Origin: Galeruca laticollis
Taxonomy: Eukaryota; Arthropoda; Insecta; Coleoptera; Chrysomelidae
Assembly: GCA_963921935.1 (NCBI GenBank)
Contig: OY998185.1
Span: 4,752,001-4,816,000, forward strand
Length of the DNA: 64,000 nucleotides
Reading direction: 5' to 3'
Positions within the stretch are counted from its first letter, which is position 1; each line of letters starts with the position of its first letter. This document shows, one piece after another, positions 1 to 11,112 of this stretch. The notes beneath the pieces are model-generated. The model had not been told where the DNA came from. It ran no database searches and saw only the letters and a list, made by a program, of their open reading frames with translations. The translations under genes were made by a program, and so were the position numbers.

Positions 1-132
1 CCAGTGCATTCAGCGTCAGCCCACTCCTTACATCTACTACAGCAATACCATATCTAAACTTTTCCTTTTTCACTGCAGATAATGCAATTCCTTTCATGAA
101 CTAATTCATTATCATTGTCGGCATAATCAATA

Positions 133-1134
133 GCTTTGTTCGCGGTTCTGATTCCGAACCAGTTTAGGGACTGGCCGCATGCGCACATTCAAAATTGTCG
201 TTCGCGGTTCACTCAGTTCTGAATTTTTAGTTACAGTTCCGTGTTCGCGGGTCACATTGATTCGGTTCATTATTGATTCCAAATCGGTTATAGCAGTTCT
301 TGGGTTTTTATTAGAACTAAAAGTTCGGTTCGGTTGCCCATGCGCTTTACCAAAAAGTCGGCGTCAGAGGAAACTGGCATCAACTGTTATTTGATGGCGA
401 GTTTGTTTTATATGGTTGTTCCAGTCAAGTTTAAACTCTACATTTGTAATTTGTAGTTAAATAAAGTAGTACAAAGCTCCTTTTTAGACCAGTAATGTGT
501 ATAGAACGCATTTACGAGTCCATTTTTAAAAATCCTCCTCTGAAGTTGATGGAAACACGAAAAATTCAGATATATTCTAATCTATCAACAATATAGAAAA
601 CGAAAAAATTTAATAATTAATTCATGGGTTATTTTCCATGCCGTCTCACAAAAAATATCTTTTGAATCAAATGTATTTGCTAAGAGTTAAATTTTATCTG
701 TCTTTCACTTTCGTAAGAATCTAAATTTCTACCCAAAAACTAATGTTTTCATCACATTCCTTCGTTGTGATTAGAACCTATGAATGACCCGACGTAGTAT
801 TTTACTTCTTTTCAAAAATCTATTTACAGGTTGTTTTTAATGTTGACCGTGTTACATTATCTTGATAGTGTAAGCATAAATTGAACTTAAAAAAAAGGTT
901 TACTTAGAACTGCTCATTTTTTAAGTTTTTTTGGTTAGATTTAATACACTATTCAACATCAGTAAGAGACAGTCGAAAGCATGGATAATCTTTGTCGAAA
1001 GATAAACTTTTCCTGTGGTCCTTAAATCGTTCGCGGTAAATAAAAATCCTGAATCGGTTCCCAATCACGCATGCGTATTACAACGATCCTGAATTGGTTC
1101 GTAATCGATTCTATTTTTGACCCGCGAACAAAGC
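133..1134. mobile_element. MITE-like element with TA target duplication
   Basis: The ends are 13-bp perfect inverted repeats (GCTTTGTTCGCGG at the left, its complement at the right), each flanked by TA (131-132 and 1135-1136). Subterminal blocks are also shared in inverted orientation, such as GAACCA-TTCAGGA-like and CGCATGCG sequences. No transposase is visible. The size, TA duplication and lack of coding point to a non-autonomous Tc1/mariner-type element, but the family is not identified. Confidence 0.7.
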
Positions 1135-1898
1135 TAATATCTATTGACGAGTCAGAAGAGTCGTTAACTTAAAAGATATGCGGTTGTTCTCATTTTGTTT
1201 ATTTTATTATCATGAAGAGTGCGTCGGACTCACCAAAGTTGATAAGACAGTTTTTATTTGTTCAGACTGTTGTTAGTAGACATTCTCAGAGATATCAAGT
1301 TTTTTTGGTTTTCTTTTTCAAAGAGATTCCTTCGTTTAAAAATTATATAAATTTTTAAAATAGTATATGTTATTATGTTGATAATTACTTTTTGAACTCT
1401 CAGTACCAAATAAATAAAGGTAGTTAAAATCGACGAAGTTGTTTTGCACTTGATAAAATTCAGTGGGCACATTAGAATCATGAGATGAGCATATTAACGA
1501 CAGGGTTGGTAATATGCCCAGTAAGACTAACTTTTGAACAAATGGTATGAAAAAATATCGAAGATTAAATCATCCTTTACTGTCCAAAAATTACTTCTTT
1601 GGTTTTAAAGGTACGCTTTCAATAAAAAACCGAATTGAATATTTCGCATTTTTTGTTTTTATCAAGGATTTTGCTTAGCATGGGCATATTCACTGCACTT
1701 ACCTTTTAGTGAGCTCAGTAATTTCAGAAAATATATCTGGCAACTGGCAACCTAGGCTTCACATAAATGTTAGTTAAAGTATACTATAGTCAATACCTAA
1801 ACATCACATTTTCCTCTCAAACTAAACATTCAAGTTTTAAAGAAGAGCTATTGGTCGATCAACCTAACCTGATTATCAATAAATTGTTTTGAATTAGC

Positions 1899-1904
<6 letters not shown>
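1135..1904. other. AT-rich intergenic sequence, nothing recognised
   Basis: About 770 bases between the MITE and the (TA)n tract. Short ORFs on either strand have no recognisable motif, and no repeat boundary is visible. Confidence 0.5.

Positions 1905-1966
<62 letters not shown>
1905..1966. repeat. (TA)n microsatellite, left half
   Basis: Pure TA dinucleotide run ending exactly where the 5' LTR of the errantivirus-like element begins. A second TA run (9183-9229) starts at the end of the 3' LTR, so the element appears to have inserted into one tract. Confidence 0.9.
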
Positions 1967-1970
<4 letters not shown>

Positions 1971-2203
1971 ATATACCTTAAATTACTTAGTACATATTAA
2001 ATAAATTACTTAATCAGCACATTGTGTAATAACATGTTGTTTTATAAACTGTTGAACCTTATTTTTGCTTACATTGTATTTTTTACCTTTTTGAATTGTT
2101 TAGTTATATTGTCAGTCTAGAATTTACTTCGAATCTTGAAACTTGTAACTTTTGTTAAATGAATAATTTTTAAAAAACCTTTTTCCGTGTGTAAAAAGTT
2201 ATT
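1967..2203 (+). repeat. 5' LTR of errantivirus-like element
   Basis: About 237 bases starting TGTTATATACC and ending just before the primer site. It repeats at 8946-9182 with only scattered differences (a T/G and a G/A change near the end and one A fewer in a poly-A run). It does not end in the usual CA, as is also seen in errantiviruses. Confidence 0.88.
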
Positions 2204-2220
2204 TGGCGCAGTCAGTAGGA
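2204..2220 (+). promoter_or_regulatory. Primer binding site, tRNA-Ser type
   Basis: TGGCGCAGTCAGTAGGA lies directly after the 5' LTR. It is complementary to the 3' end of an insect serine tRNA with CCA added, apart from one or two mismatches. Several insect errantiviruses use tRNA-Ser to prime minus-strand DNA synthesis. Confidence 0.75.
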
Positions 2221-2437
2221 TATGTTAAACGGGCGTTAGTGAATATAACAATCGGTTCGTATCAACGATTTATTAACATACCTTAAGTGAATAATTGGGA
2301 CTCTTGGTTAAGTGAATTAAGTAGCTTAACTGGAAGACAGTTGACTCGTACGAAGAGAATTTCAAGTGAATATTGGTAGTTCCAACTACAGTTCAACTAG
2401 ATGGCGAAAGCAGTTCTAATTTTCATGTAAGTACTTT

Positions 2438-3619
2438 ATGTCGTATAGAGGAAATAATTGTTTATTTAATTCAGAAAGCTCTGACAATTCTGATTCTGAT
2501 TTAGATTCTGGCTCACAAACTTATAGTAACCGTGAAATAAATATTGAATTATCAAAACCTAGATTAACCATAAATAAATTTTTCAAAATGCCTGCAGATC
2601 ATGTAGTACCGCAATTGAAAAAGGAATATCTGGACATGATTCCAGAATTCCATGGCGAAAATGCTTTATTACCCAGATTCATAGAGATTTCTGAAAAACT
2701 AGTAAATAAATTTTACAACACAGTAGATTTAACAGACTTTCAAAACGAATATTTGATGTCTAGTATTTTATCTAAAATTAAAGGCCAAGCCGCAATAAAT
2801 ATTTCAGCTTGTAGTATTTCAAATTGGCAGAATTTGAAAGATGCTTTATTGAACACATACGCTGATAAACGAGACATTCACACGTTAAGTATTGAAATAT
2901 CGGAATTAAAGCAAGGAAATGAATCACCTTTTGACTTTTACAATAGGATACAGCATCTTTTAAATCTACAAACATCATTATTAATGACACGCTCAAATGC
3001 AAGTGAACAAGCCATTTTAGGTAACTATTTTAGGAATTTAGCACTAAGAGTACTATTGCGCGGTTTAAAGGAACCTCTCGGTACACTAATGCGTACCAAG
3101 AATCCTAGCGATCTAAATTCAGCTTTAAATGTTCTAACGAATGACTTTCAAGTTTATTTAAGTAATAATAATAACAATACACATCCAAAAAATTCATTTA
3201 ATAAGCCTAAGTCACAATTTAATGTTACATCACATAGTAAAAATAATTATCCTAATAATCAAACGGTAAGCAGACCAAATGTACAACATAACTATCAACC
3301 ACAATTCAATTTTAATAATGAAAATAATCTACCTAGTACAAGTAGAGATACAAATTTCCAGAATAGAAATACTAATGTTTTCAAACCTAGTAGAAATCAT
3401 CAATTTCAAAAACCTACTCCAATGAGTATATCTACTTCTAATACGTACAATAAACCCAATGTACAGAATAAAAATAATGGACAAAATCAATCGCATTTCG
3501 TAGGTAATAGAAAAAATTATATTTCGGAAGAATTGCATAACATGGACGATACCGAACGTCCCACTGATGTTGAAGATTGTTTTTTAGACGAAATTGCCTC
3601 GGAAGAGACAGACACGTAG
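2438..3619 (+). CDS. gag: Gag-like structural protein of errantivirus-like element
   Basis: Open frame of 393 codons starting about 230 bases after the primer site, as expected for gag. The N-terminal third is acidic and serine-rich. The middle (about residues 60-240) is a helical capsid-like region of the type found in insect gypsy Gags. The C-terminal third is very rich in Asn, Gln and Ser with basic residues, probably the nucleocapsid-like RNA-binding part. No CCHC knuckle is visible, which is usual for errantivirus Gag. The ORF is intact and overlaps pol by about 40 bases; a U-UUU-UUA heptamer sits in the overlap (3580-3586). Function is inferred from position and composition. Confidence 0.85.
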   Translation: MSYRGNNCLFNSESSDNSDSDLDSGSQTYSNREINIELSKPRLTINKFFKMPADHVVPQLKKEYLDMIPEFHGENALLPRFIEISEKLVNKFYNTVDLTDFQNEYLMSSILSKIKGQAAINISACSISNWQNLKDALLNTYADKRDIHTLSIEISELKQGNESPFDFYNRIQHLLNLQTSLLMTRSNASEQAILGNYFRNLALRVLLRGLKEPLGTLMRTKNPSDLNSALNVLTNDFQVYLSNNNNNTHPKNSFNKPKSQFNVTSHSKNNYPNNQTVSRPNVQHNYQPQFNFNNENNLPSTSRDTNFQNRNTNVFKPSRNHQFQKPTPMSISTSNTYNKPNVQNKNNGQNQSHFVGNRKNYISEELHNMDDTERPTDVEDCFLDEIASEETDT

Positions 3620-6600
3620 AAATGTTTAATTTTACGAATTATGAAAGTGAATTACCGTACATAATATTTCCTGAACAAAATTTAAAAGTAATGATTGACA
3701 CAGGTAGTACAAAATCTTTTGTAACACCTGACATTGCAAAGACATATTTTTCAAAAGCAACTATGGAAAAATATTTCAAAGTAACTTCTGCTTTAGGCTC
3801 AAGTCAACAAAATTATTGTACAGTAATTCCATCTTCAAAGATATTTAAAATGGAAAATAAAATGAACTTAGAATATTGCATATTTAAATTTCACAATCAT
3901 TTTGATTGCTTATTAGGTTTAGATAATCTGAAAAAACTGAATGCAACTATTGATTTAGTAAATAACGTTTTAATTACGCCTTATAGTGAAATACAAATAA
4001 ATTATTTTCAAATCAGAAGCGAGAACACGAATTGTATAGTAGTGCCTCCGCGAACTGAACAAATAATTAAATTGAATATTGATAATATTAATAATGGCGA
4101 TATAATTATACCTTATACAAAAATCGGAAAATTAGAAATTCCCGAATGTCTTACAAAAGCGGAAAATAGTCAAGCCGTATGCACTATTTTAAATCCGTCT
4201 GAGTCATATTTTAAAGTAGATTCAAGTGCTCCTTTAGAGGTTGAACAGTTCGACGAATACGAACAAACCTTGAGCCCTAATTTTAATGCTATTTATGCAG
4301 AAAAATTCAAATTTGATATTAATAAAGTTTGAACAGAACATATGAATTCTGAAGAACGCAACGCTATTCTTAAATTAATTAAAGAATATTCTGACATTTT
4401 TCATGTTGATGGTAATCAACTAACTTTTACGAGTAAAATCAAGCATCAAATAAAAACTACAAATGATGTACCTATTTATACTAAATCGTACAGATATCCA
4501 GAAGTATATAAAAAATAAGTCCAAAATCAAATACAGAGTATGCTAGATCAAAATATCATAAGAGCCTCATCCTCACCGTACTCTAGTAGTATCTGGGTTG
4601 TTCCAAAAAAATTGGACTCTACAGGTAAACAAAAATTCAGAGTCGTCGTAGACTATCGCATGCTTAACGAAATAACTATTGGAGATAGATATCCATTACC
4701 AAACATAACTGATCTATTGGATAAATTAGGACGTTGCCAATACTTCACTACATTGGATCTTGCCTCCGGATTTCACCAAATTGAGATGGCTGAAGAAGAT
4801 ATACCCAAAACGGCTTTTACGACTGAAAACGGCCACTGGGAATTTTTGAGAATGCCATTCGGACTAAAGGGAGCTCCAGCAACTTTCCAAAGAGTGATGG
4901 ACAACATTTTAAGAGGTATCCAAAACGAAAAATCTTTAGTTTATCTTGACGATATCATTATATTTAGTACAAGCTCGCAAGAACACATAAATAATTTAAA
5001 GGAAGTATTTAAAAGGTTACGCGAATCGAATTTTAAAATACAAATTGACAAATCCGAATTTTTGAGGAAAGAAGTAGCTTATTTAGGACATATTGTTACC
5101 CCTGAAGGTGTAAAACCAAATCCCGATAAAATAAGTGCTATTCAAAAATTTCCCATACCAAAAACTAGTAAAGAAATTAAAGCTTTTCTCGGACTTCTTG
5201 GATATTATAGAAAATTCATTAAAGATTTTTCAAAACTCACTAAACCTTTAACTAATCGTCTTAAGAAAAATGCAGTAATTAACATAAAAGATCCTGATTA
5301 TATTAATTGTTTTGATACTTGTAAAAATATGTTATTGAATGATCCTATTTTACAATACCCGGACTTTTCTCGTCCATTTAATCTCACAACAGACGCAAGC
5401 AACTTTGCTCTAGGCGCTGTTCTTAGCCAAGGAAAAATCGGAACTGATTTACCTGTGGCATATGCTAGCAGAACACTTAATGATTCTGAAGTAAATTATT
5501 CAACAATTGAAAAGGAACTCCTTGCAATTGTTTGGGCTGTAAAATATTTCCGCCCATATCTGTTCGGAAGAAAATTCACTATAGTAACAGATCATAAACC
5601 ACTTCAATGGTTATTTTCTTTGAAAGAACCCAATTCTAAATTAGTTAGATGGCGGTTGAAACTCGAGGAATACGACTATGATATAGTGTACAAGAAAGGT
5701 GCATTGAACACTAATAGTGACTGTTTATCACGAATCCAGCTAAATATGAATGAAGTAAATTCTTCGGATAATCCTCCCAAAAAATTATTAATTTATATGG
5801 AAAGATTTAATGACTCACTTTCGAATAATAATGAAAATAAAAATGTAGAAACCGAATCACTTATTGTAGAAGCTGAAGATTTTAATGACGAAATCGATGA
5901 CGATGATAATACTATTAACACTAACATAGAAAATCCTATTGCAGGAATACCTATTTCGGAATCTGCAGTAAATGTGGGAAAAAATCAAATTATAATCTCT
6001 GAAGTTAATGTTGAACCCGCTATACCAACTATAATTAAATTATATGAAACTAAGCAAAGAATTCTAGTACATTTTTCTAAAAATAACTTTGAACAAGACG
6101 TAATAAATTTTGTGAAAGAATATGTAGCACCGAAAGCAAAATATCATATTTATTTTGAAGATCCCTTATACGAAAAATTCAGCACTGTTATACAAACATA
6201 TTTCAAAAATTCACAGATTTCATTTATCAAATGTAATAAAAAATTAATTGATATCCCTCTAAATGAAATCAAAGAAGTAATACAAAACTATCATGAAAGT
6301 AAACGGAATCATAGAGGATTAGATGAAACCGAAAATAATATAAAATCTCGATACTATTGGCCTAATCAAAGATCTTCTATTCAAACGTACATTAACGAAT
6401 GCGAAATATGTCAAATAACAAAATATGATCGCAAACCCGTAAAACCATATTTTAATATTACCCCAACAGCTATTAAACGATTTCAAATAATACATTTAGA
6501 TACTATTACTTTAGAAAATACGAGATTTATAACTATTATAGACTCATTTTCAAAATACGGGCAGTTGTATAAATGGAACTCAGCCCGAGGTATAGAGATA

Positions 6601-7332
6601 GTTAATAATTTAATTAGATATTTCACCCATCATTGTATACCGGAACAAATAATATCCGATAACGGAACAGAATTAAAAAATAGTTTAGTAAAAGATTTAT
6701 TAGAAACTCATAAAATACAAATTCATTTTATCAGTTCACAACATCCTGAAGCAAACGGCATTGCCGAACGATTTCATTCAACAATTATTGAATATATTAG
6801 ACTTCTAAATAATCAGAACGAATTTAAGAAAGAACCTATTGAAATAAAATTAAATTATGCTCTTTTGGCATATAATAATAGTATTCACTCTGTAACGAAA
6901 CTAAAACCATACGAAATTATCACAGGTCATTTGGAGAATAACTCTTCTTTTGATTTAGACATTGATCGACAATTAGTAAATAATTATATTCATAATCACA
7001 AAGAAAAAATGAAATTACTTTATTCTAAAATAAATAAATCATTGCAAGAAACTAAAGATAAAGTTATTTCAAAAGCTAATGAAAGTAGAGAAGATCTTCC
7101 AGACCCTCTACCTACAAAAGTATTTGTCAAAAATAAGCAGATTAAAAGTAAGACAAAACATAAATATCAACCTGAAAAAATAAAATCCGTAAACAGAAAA
7201 CATAAAACTGCGAATATTGTAACACGTCATTTCAATACCGCTGAAGATATTCATATTTCAAATATAAAACGACCTAAGAAGAAACCTTATACTTTTATTA
7301 CAGATTCTTCTCATTCGGACAAGCAAGAATAG
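3577..7332 (+). pseudogene. pol: Pol polyprotein (protease, RT, RNase H, integrase), two in-frame stops
   Basis: Single reading frame, -1 to gag, covering the whole retroviral enzyme set. The aspartic protease site D-T-G-S is near 3700. RT has the catalytic Y-L-D-D box near 4940 and the usual L-D-L-A-S-G-F-H and P-F-G-L-K-G-A-P blocks before it. RNase H follows at about 5390-5740 (T-D-A-S, T-D-H-K-P-L). Integrase has an HHCC zinc region (about 6290-6410) and a DDE core (H-L-D-T near 6495, S-D-N-G-T near 6655, E in G-I-A-E-R-F near 6765). The C-terminus is lysine-rich. The frame is broken by TGA at 4330-4332, between protease and RT, and TAA at 4516-4518, at the start of RT. Everything from 4540 to 7332 is open. 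Confidence 0.92.
3580..3586 (+). promoter_or_regulatory. Probable -1 ribosomal frameshift slippery site
   Basis: T TTT TTA, read in the gag frame as TTT TTA preceded by T, is a canonical -1 slippery heptamer. It lies inside the gag/pol overlap, and the pol frame is exactly -1 relative to gag. A downstream stimulatory structure was not evaluated. Confidence 0.75.
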
Positions 7333-8936
7333 AAATAAAAGACATCACTAATAACCTAGGAATTTTACCAATAAATCTTGGACCGGCAAAACTACAAAAA
7401 TCAAGTCATACATTTGTACATTTCTATAACTTAAGTCCGTTACTGGAAGAATATAATTCTTTAAATAAACACTTTGAAAATATCACAGTTGAGATATCAA
7501 ATAGTACATATTTCGTACAACAAACGGAAAATATAGTTAATCTTATTTTTAATGTTAAGAGTAATATAGAAGAAAAATTCGAAAGTTTAAATATTCATTC
7601 AATAACAAATAGAAACAAAAGAGGCTTAATAAATGGACTTGGATCTATAATAAAAGCCGTAACCGGCAACCTTGATTCTCAAGACGAAGAAAAAATAAAT
7701 ATAATCTTAGAGCATTTAAAACAAAATCAAGCTAATCTTCAAAGTCAAATTCAAATGCAGTACAGCGTTAGCGAACAAATAATAAATAACTTCAATAAAA
7801 CTATTCAAGATATTCAAAATAATGAAATATTGCTCAAATCGAAATTATTAGACATAAAATATATGCTTGACCTTCAAGTGCAATATGAGAAACTTATTTA
7901 TCTCAAAGATATGTTGAATGAAGTTTTAATTATTTATAATGTTATATTAGATGTAATAGAAACTGTAGAGAATTCCTGGACATTCTGCAAACTAAAGTCA
8001 TTGCACCCTAGTATAATTAAACCCAAGGAATTATTTACAGAGTTGCAAAAAATATCTTCGTATTATAAATTACAATTACCGTTGGAATTGAAATACGAGA
8101 ATATTTTAAACTTTGAATCAATTTTAGATGTAACATGTAGAGTAAGTAAAAATAGAATAGAATATTTTTTATCAATTCCCATAGATTTTAATATAGAGTT
8201 TGAATTATTTTATTTATTACCCATACCTACTAAGTTAGAATCAGAATTCGTAATAATAATACCAAATTCAAAGTATTTGCTAAGATCTGATACACAGATA
8301 AAACCTCTAAACGATATTTGTACAAGAAGTGAAAATTTTCAATGTGCTTCACACCTTCAAGATAATAATAAACAGTTATGTGAAGAACAAATACTATTAA
8401 TGGAAAACTCTACTAACTGCGAATACACTAAAATCAAAATTATTGAAAACCATTTGGAAATTATACCAGAAATAAACCAATACCTAGTAGTATTTCCAGA
8501 ATAAGAAAAACTGATAATTAAATGTTCAGAAGACACTGAAATCAAAATTTTAAAAGGAGTTTTCCTAATCAAAAATTCGCCATGTAAAATAACTTTTAAA
8601 AATCAAGAATTAATATTTCAAGATAGAACTTATGGTCAACCACTGGTACTGAATAAACTTCAGAAACATCCTAATAAAATTAAAATCCAGCCTTTGGAAA
8701 TAAATTTGAAAAAATTAAAATTAAAAGAAATATCTTCGCAAGGATTGACACCAATTCAGGAAGAACAATTAAATCTCCATATTCCTAGCATATGGACTAT
8801 ATTTCTATATTCTAGTGGAGTATTGATAATTATTTGGCTACTCTTGAAGAAAATTCAGAAAAGAAGAAAATCAGAAGAAACTCCAATGGAATTACAAGAA
8901 AAGAAAATTCAACTTCCAGGGGGTGCGTCGATCTAA
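7281..8936 (+). pseudogene. env: Env-like fusion glycoprotein (baculovirus F / errantivirus Env type), one in-frame stop
   Basis: The frame is open from inside the 3' end of pol (from about 7281) to 8936, apart from TAA at 8502-8504. It overlaps pol without an obvious start codon, as expected if env is expressed from a spliced RNA. Near 7610-7680 a basic R-N-K-R furin-type cleavage motif is followed by a glycine-rich hydrophobic segment typical of fusion peptides in the F-protein family. A long helical stretch follows. The C-terminal part (8694-8936) has one clear transmembrane helix at about 8790-8850, then a short basic cytoplasmic tail. In errantiviruses this protein can allow cell-to-cell transfer; this copy is interrupted before its membrane anchor. 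Confidence 0.82.
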
Positions 8937-8937
8937 T

Positions 8938-8945
8938 GGGGGAGG
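8938..8945 (+). promoter_or_regulatory. Polypurine tract
   Basis: GGGGGAGG abuts the first base of the 3' LTR at 8946, the expected place for plus-strand priming in an LTR retroelement. Confidence 0.8.
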
Positions 8946-9177
8946 TGTTATATACCTTAAATTACTTAGTACATATTAAATAAATTACTTAATCAGCACA
9001 TTGTGTAATAACATGTTGTTTTATAAACTGTTGAACCTTATTTTTGCTTACATTGTATTTTTTACCTTTTTGAATTGTTTAGTTATATTGTCAGTCTAGA
9101 ATTTACTTCGAATCTTGAAACGTGTAACTTTTGTTAAATAAATAATTTTTAAAAACCTTTTTCCGTGTGTAAAAAGT

Positions 9178-9182
<5 letters not shown>
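8946..9182 (+). repeat. 3' LTR of errantivirus-like element
   Basis: Near-identical copy of the 5' LTR (1967-2203), one base shorter in a poly-A run. It is followed directly by a TA repeat. Confidence 0.88.

Positions 9183-9229
<47 letters not shown>
9183..9229. repeat. (TA)n microsatellite, right half
   Basis: Pure TA run starting at the 3' LTR boundary, the partner of the run at 1905-1966. Confidence 0.9.
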
Positions 9230-9231
<2 letters not shown>

Positions 9232-10956
9232 ATATTCAATGTCTTTTATGTGAAAAATGCTACGTCGTTTTGTGTTATATATTAGGACGTTAACTTAAGA
9301 ATGCAGAACTAACCTGAAAATTGTAATGTATAATATAGATTAATTCCTATATTTGAAAGTTGATAAGTAATATAATTATTTTTGGGAACATAATGAAATG
9401 GACGATCTTCATGAACTTACTTTCATACTTGTCAAATTGCAAAACAAAATAATTTCCATTACATCTAATCAGGACAATTTTTGCCAAATTAGGTTTTCGA
9501 ATTATTATAATTTGAGTTTCATTGATAACTCGAATATATTTCACTGGAAAAATAACTATTACAATATCTATAAAGTATTTTTCGTAATCCCATACTGTTG
9601 TTTTGATTTAACGGTATTCAGATGACATGTGAAAAGTTAATGTGAACAGCCTCCGTCCGCTAAGATTTTTTAACGGCCGCCGGCTGTTAAGCAATCACTT
9701 GTTCAAATATTTTTTTCAAAACTTTATTCTGCTATTTTTCTTGAGACAAAATTTTTTGCTATTCCAAATTTTCTAAATCTGGAAATACCATTTCTGTAGG
9801 TAATACTCTAATATGGTGTACGATTTAAAATAACTAACCTATAAATATCAATGTTCTCATAAACTTTCAAAGCAAGTTTCAACATTGAAATCTTGGTCCA
9901 CAGCGAGAATGAACCTCTGATTTTCCTTTCGTATAGGCTAATTAAACATATTCTTTAACCACCTTTACATTATTGATTTTACGCCACTTTTCAAAACTTT
10001 CATATTCTTTTTGATATCGCTACTAAGTTATTTTCGGCAGTAAATCAACACTCGCGGCACACGAATCCTCGGAATCAAAATGTTATCTTTCAAAATATTT
10101 TAAAACTTTTCACCTTTCTAAAATTTGTCTTTTTATCAGCTTCAACAGCGCAGAAACCAAATGTGACCAAACATATGGAGTTTAAGAACAATATTTTTTT
10201 AAATTTCCATCTGACATTAATCAAAGGGAACAGTGGTAAACATTTCAGAACTTCCTTATATATCCTATGATCAAAGGTTGTGTGAAGATAATTTTGATGA
10301 TGATGCAGTCACAAGTACATTACAAGTTAAATTTACTTTACCTTTTCAACCCTTATATCATACACCACCAAAGGTAGTTGAACATAGTAATAATACCAAA
10401 GCTTTTTAGAGTCTGTGAAAAGAAAACTTATTTTTTGTAACAATGGTAGTCCAGAACTGCAACAGATATTGTGAAGGATTGACTGCAGTTTATTAAATAA
10501 CTCAAATTAATATTCAAATTTTCGTAATGAACCAAACCCAATCATTTACGTAGGTATAGGCCTATATGCAAAAGCTACTACAAATAGATTTGTAGATATT
10601 TTACACAATTACCCCCAAAGTACCAATTAAAGATATGTATTCTCTCTGCGGCATGTTTCAGAAGTAATTTAATTTTTGAATGTCTTCGCAGATACGGGCG
10701 GCAAATAATGACTCATTAACATTGTCACGCCGTGTTTAAACTAGAAGTGATTCGAATTTAAGTTGGAAATTCTGAACATTCTTGATTGTTCAGATCACAG
10801 CCTGTTTTACATAGCACTTTTGAGTCGAGTGGGGTAACAGGAGGGGAGGACAGCATTTCGTCTCTCTTGATTATGTAGTACTATAATATAACTGTGTTCC
10901 CTGTTAATTTTACAGATTTCTGTCTATAGCCAAGATATATTTTTTCCCATTCTGTA
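9230..10956. other. AT-rich sequence, no gene recognised
   Basis: About 1.7 kb with only short low-information ORFs. Further 3' exons of the minus-strand cuticular gene could lie here, but I could not find a convincing one. Confidence 0.45.
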
Positions 10957-11112
10957 TAAGGTAGAACGCACACGACAGACTGTCGCTCAGCTACTCATTT
11001 GTCGGGAGGGTGAACAGACGGCCGACAGTCGACCGACAAGTAGGTGAACCACGCATATGAACGTTTAGTTAGTCGACGATTGTTAATGAAAAATGAATAG
11101 TCAGACGTTGAG

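Larger units (their letters stand above)
1967..9182 (+). mobile_element. Errantivirus-like endogenous retrovirus (gypsy clade, with env)
   Basis: Complete provirus layout: 5' LTR, tRNA-Ser-type primer site, gag, pol in the -1 frame, env, polypurine tract, 3' LTR. Gene order, a fusion-type env and a TATA-like target all match insect errantiviruses (Metaviridae). The two LTRs differ by about two substitutions and one base of indel, so insertion looks recent. Even so, pol carries two in-frame stops (TGA 4330-4332, TAA 4516-4518) and env one (TAA 8502-8504), so this copy is not autonomous as read. Target duplication is probably TATA, but it is ambiguous inside a TA repeat. Confidence 0.93.
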
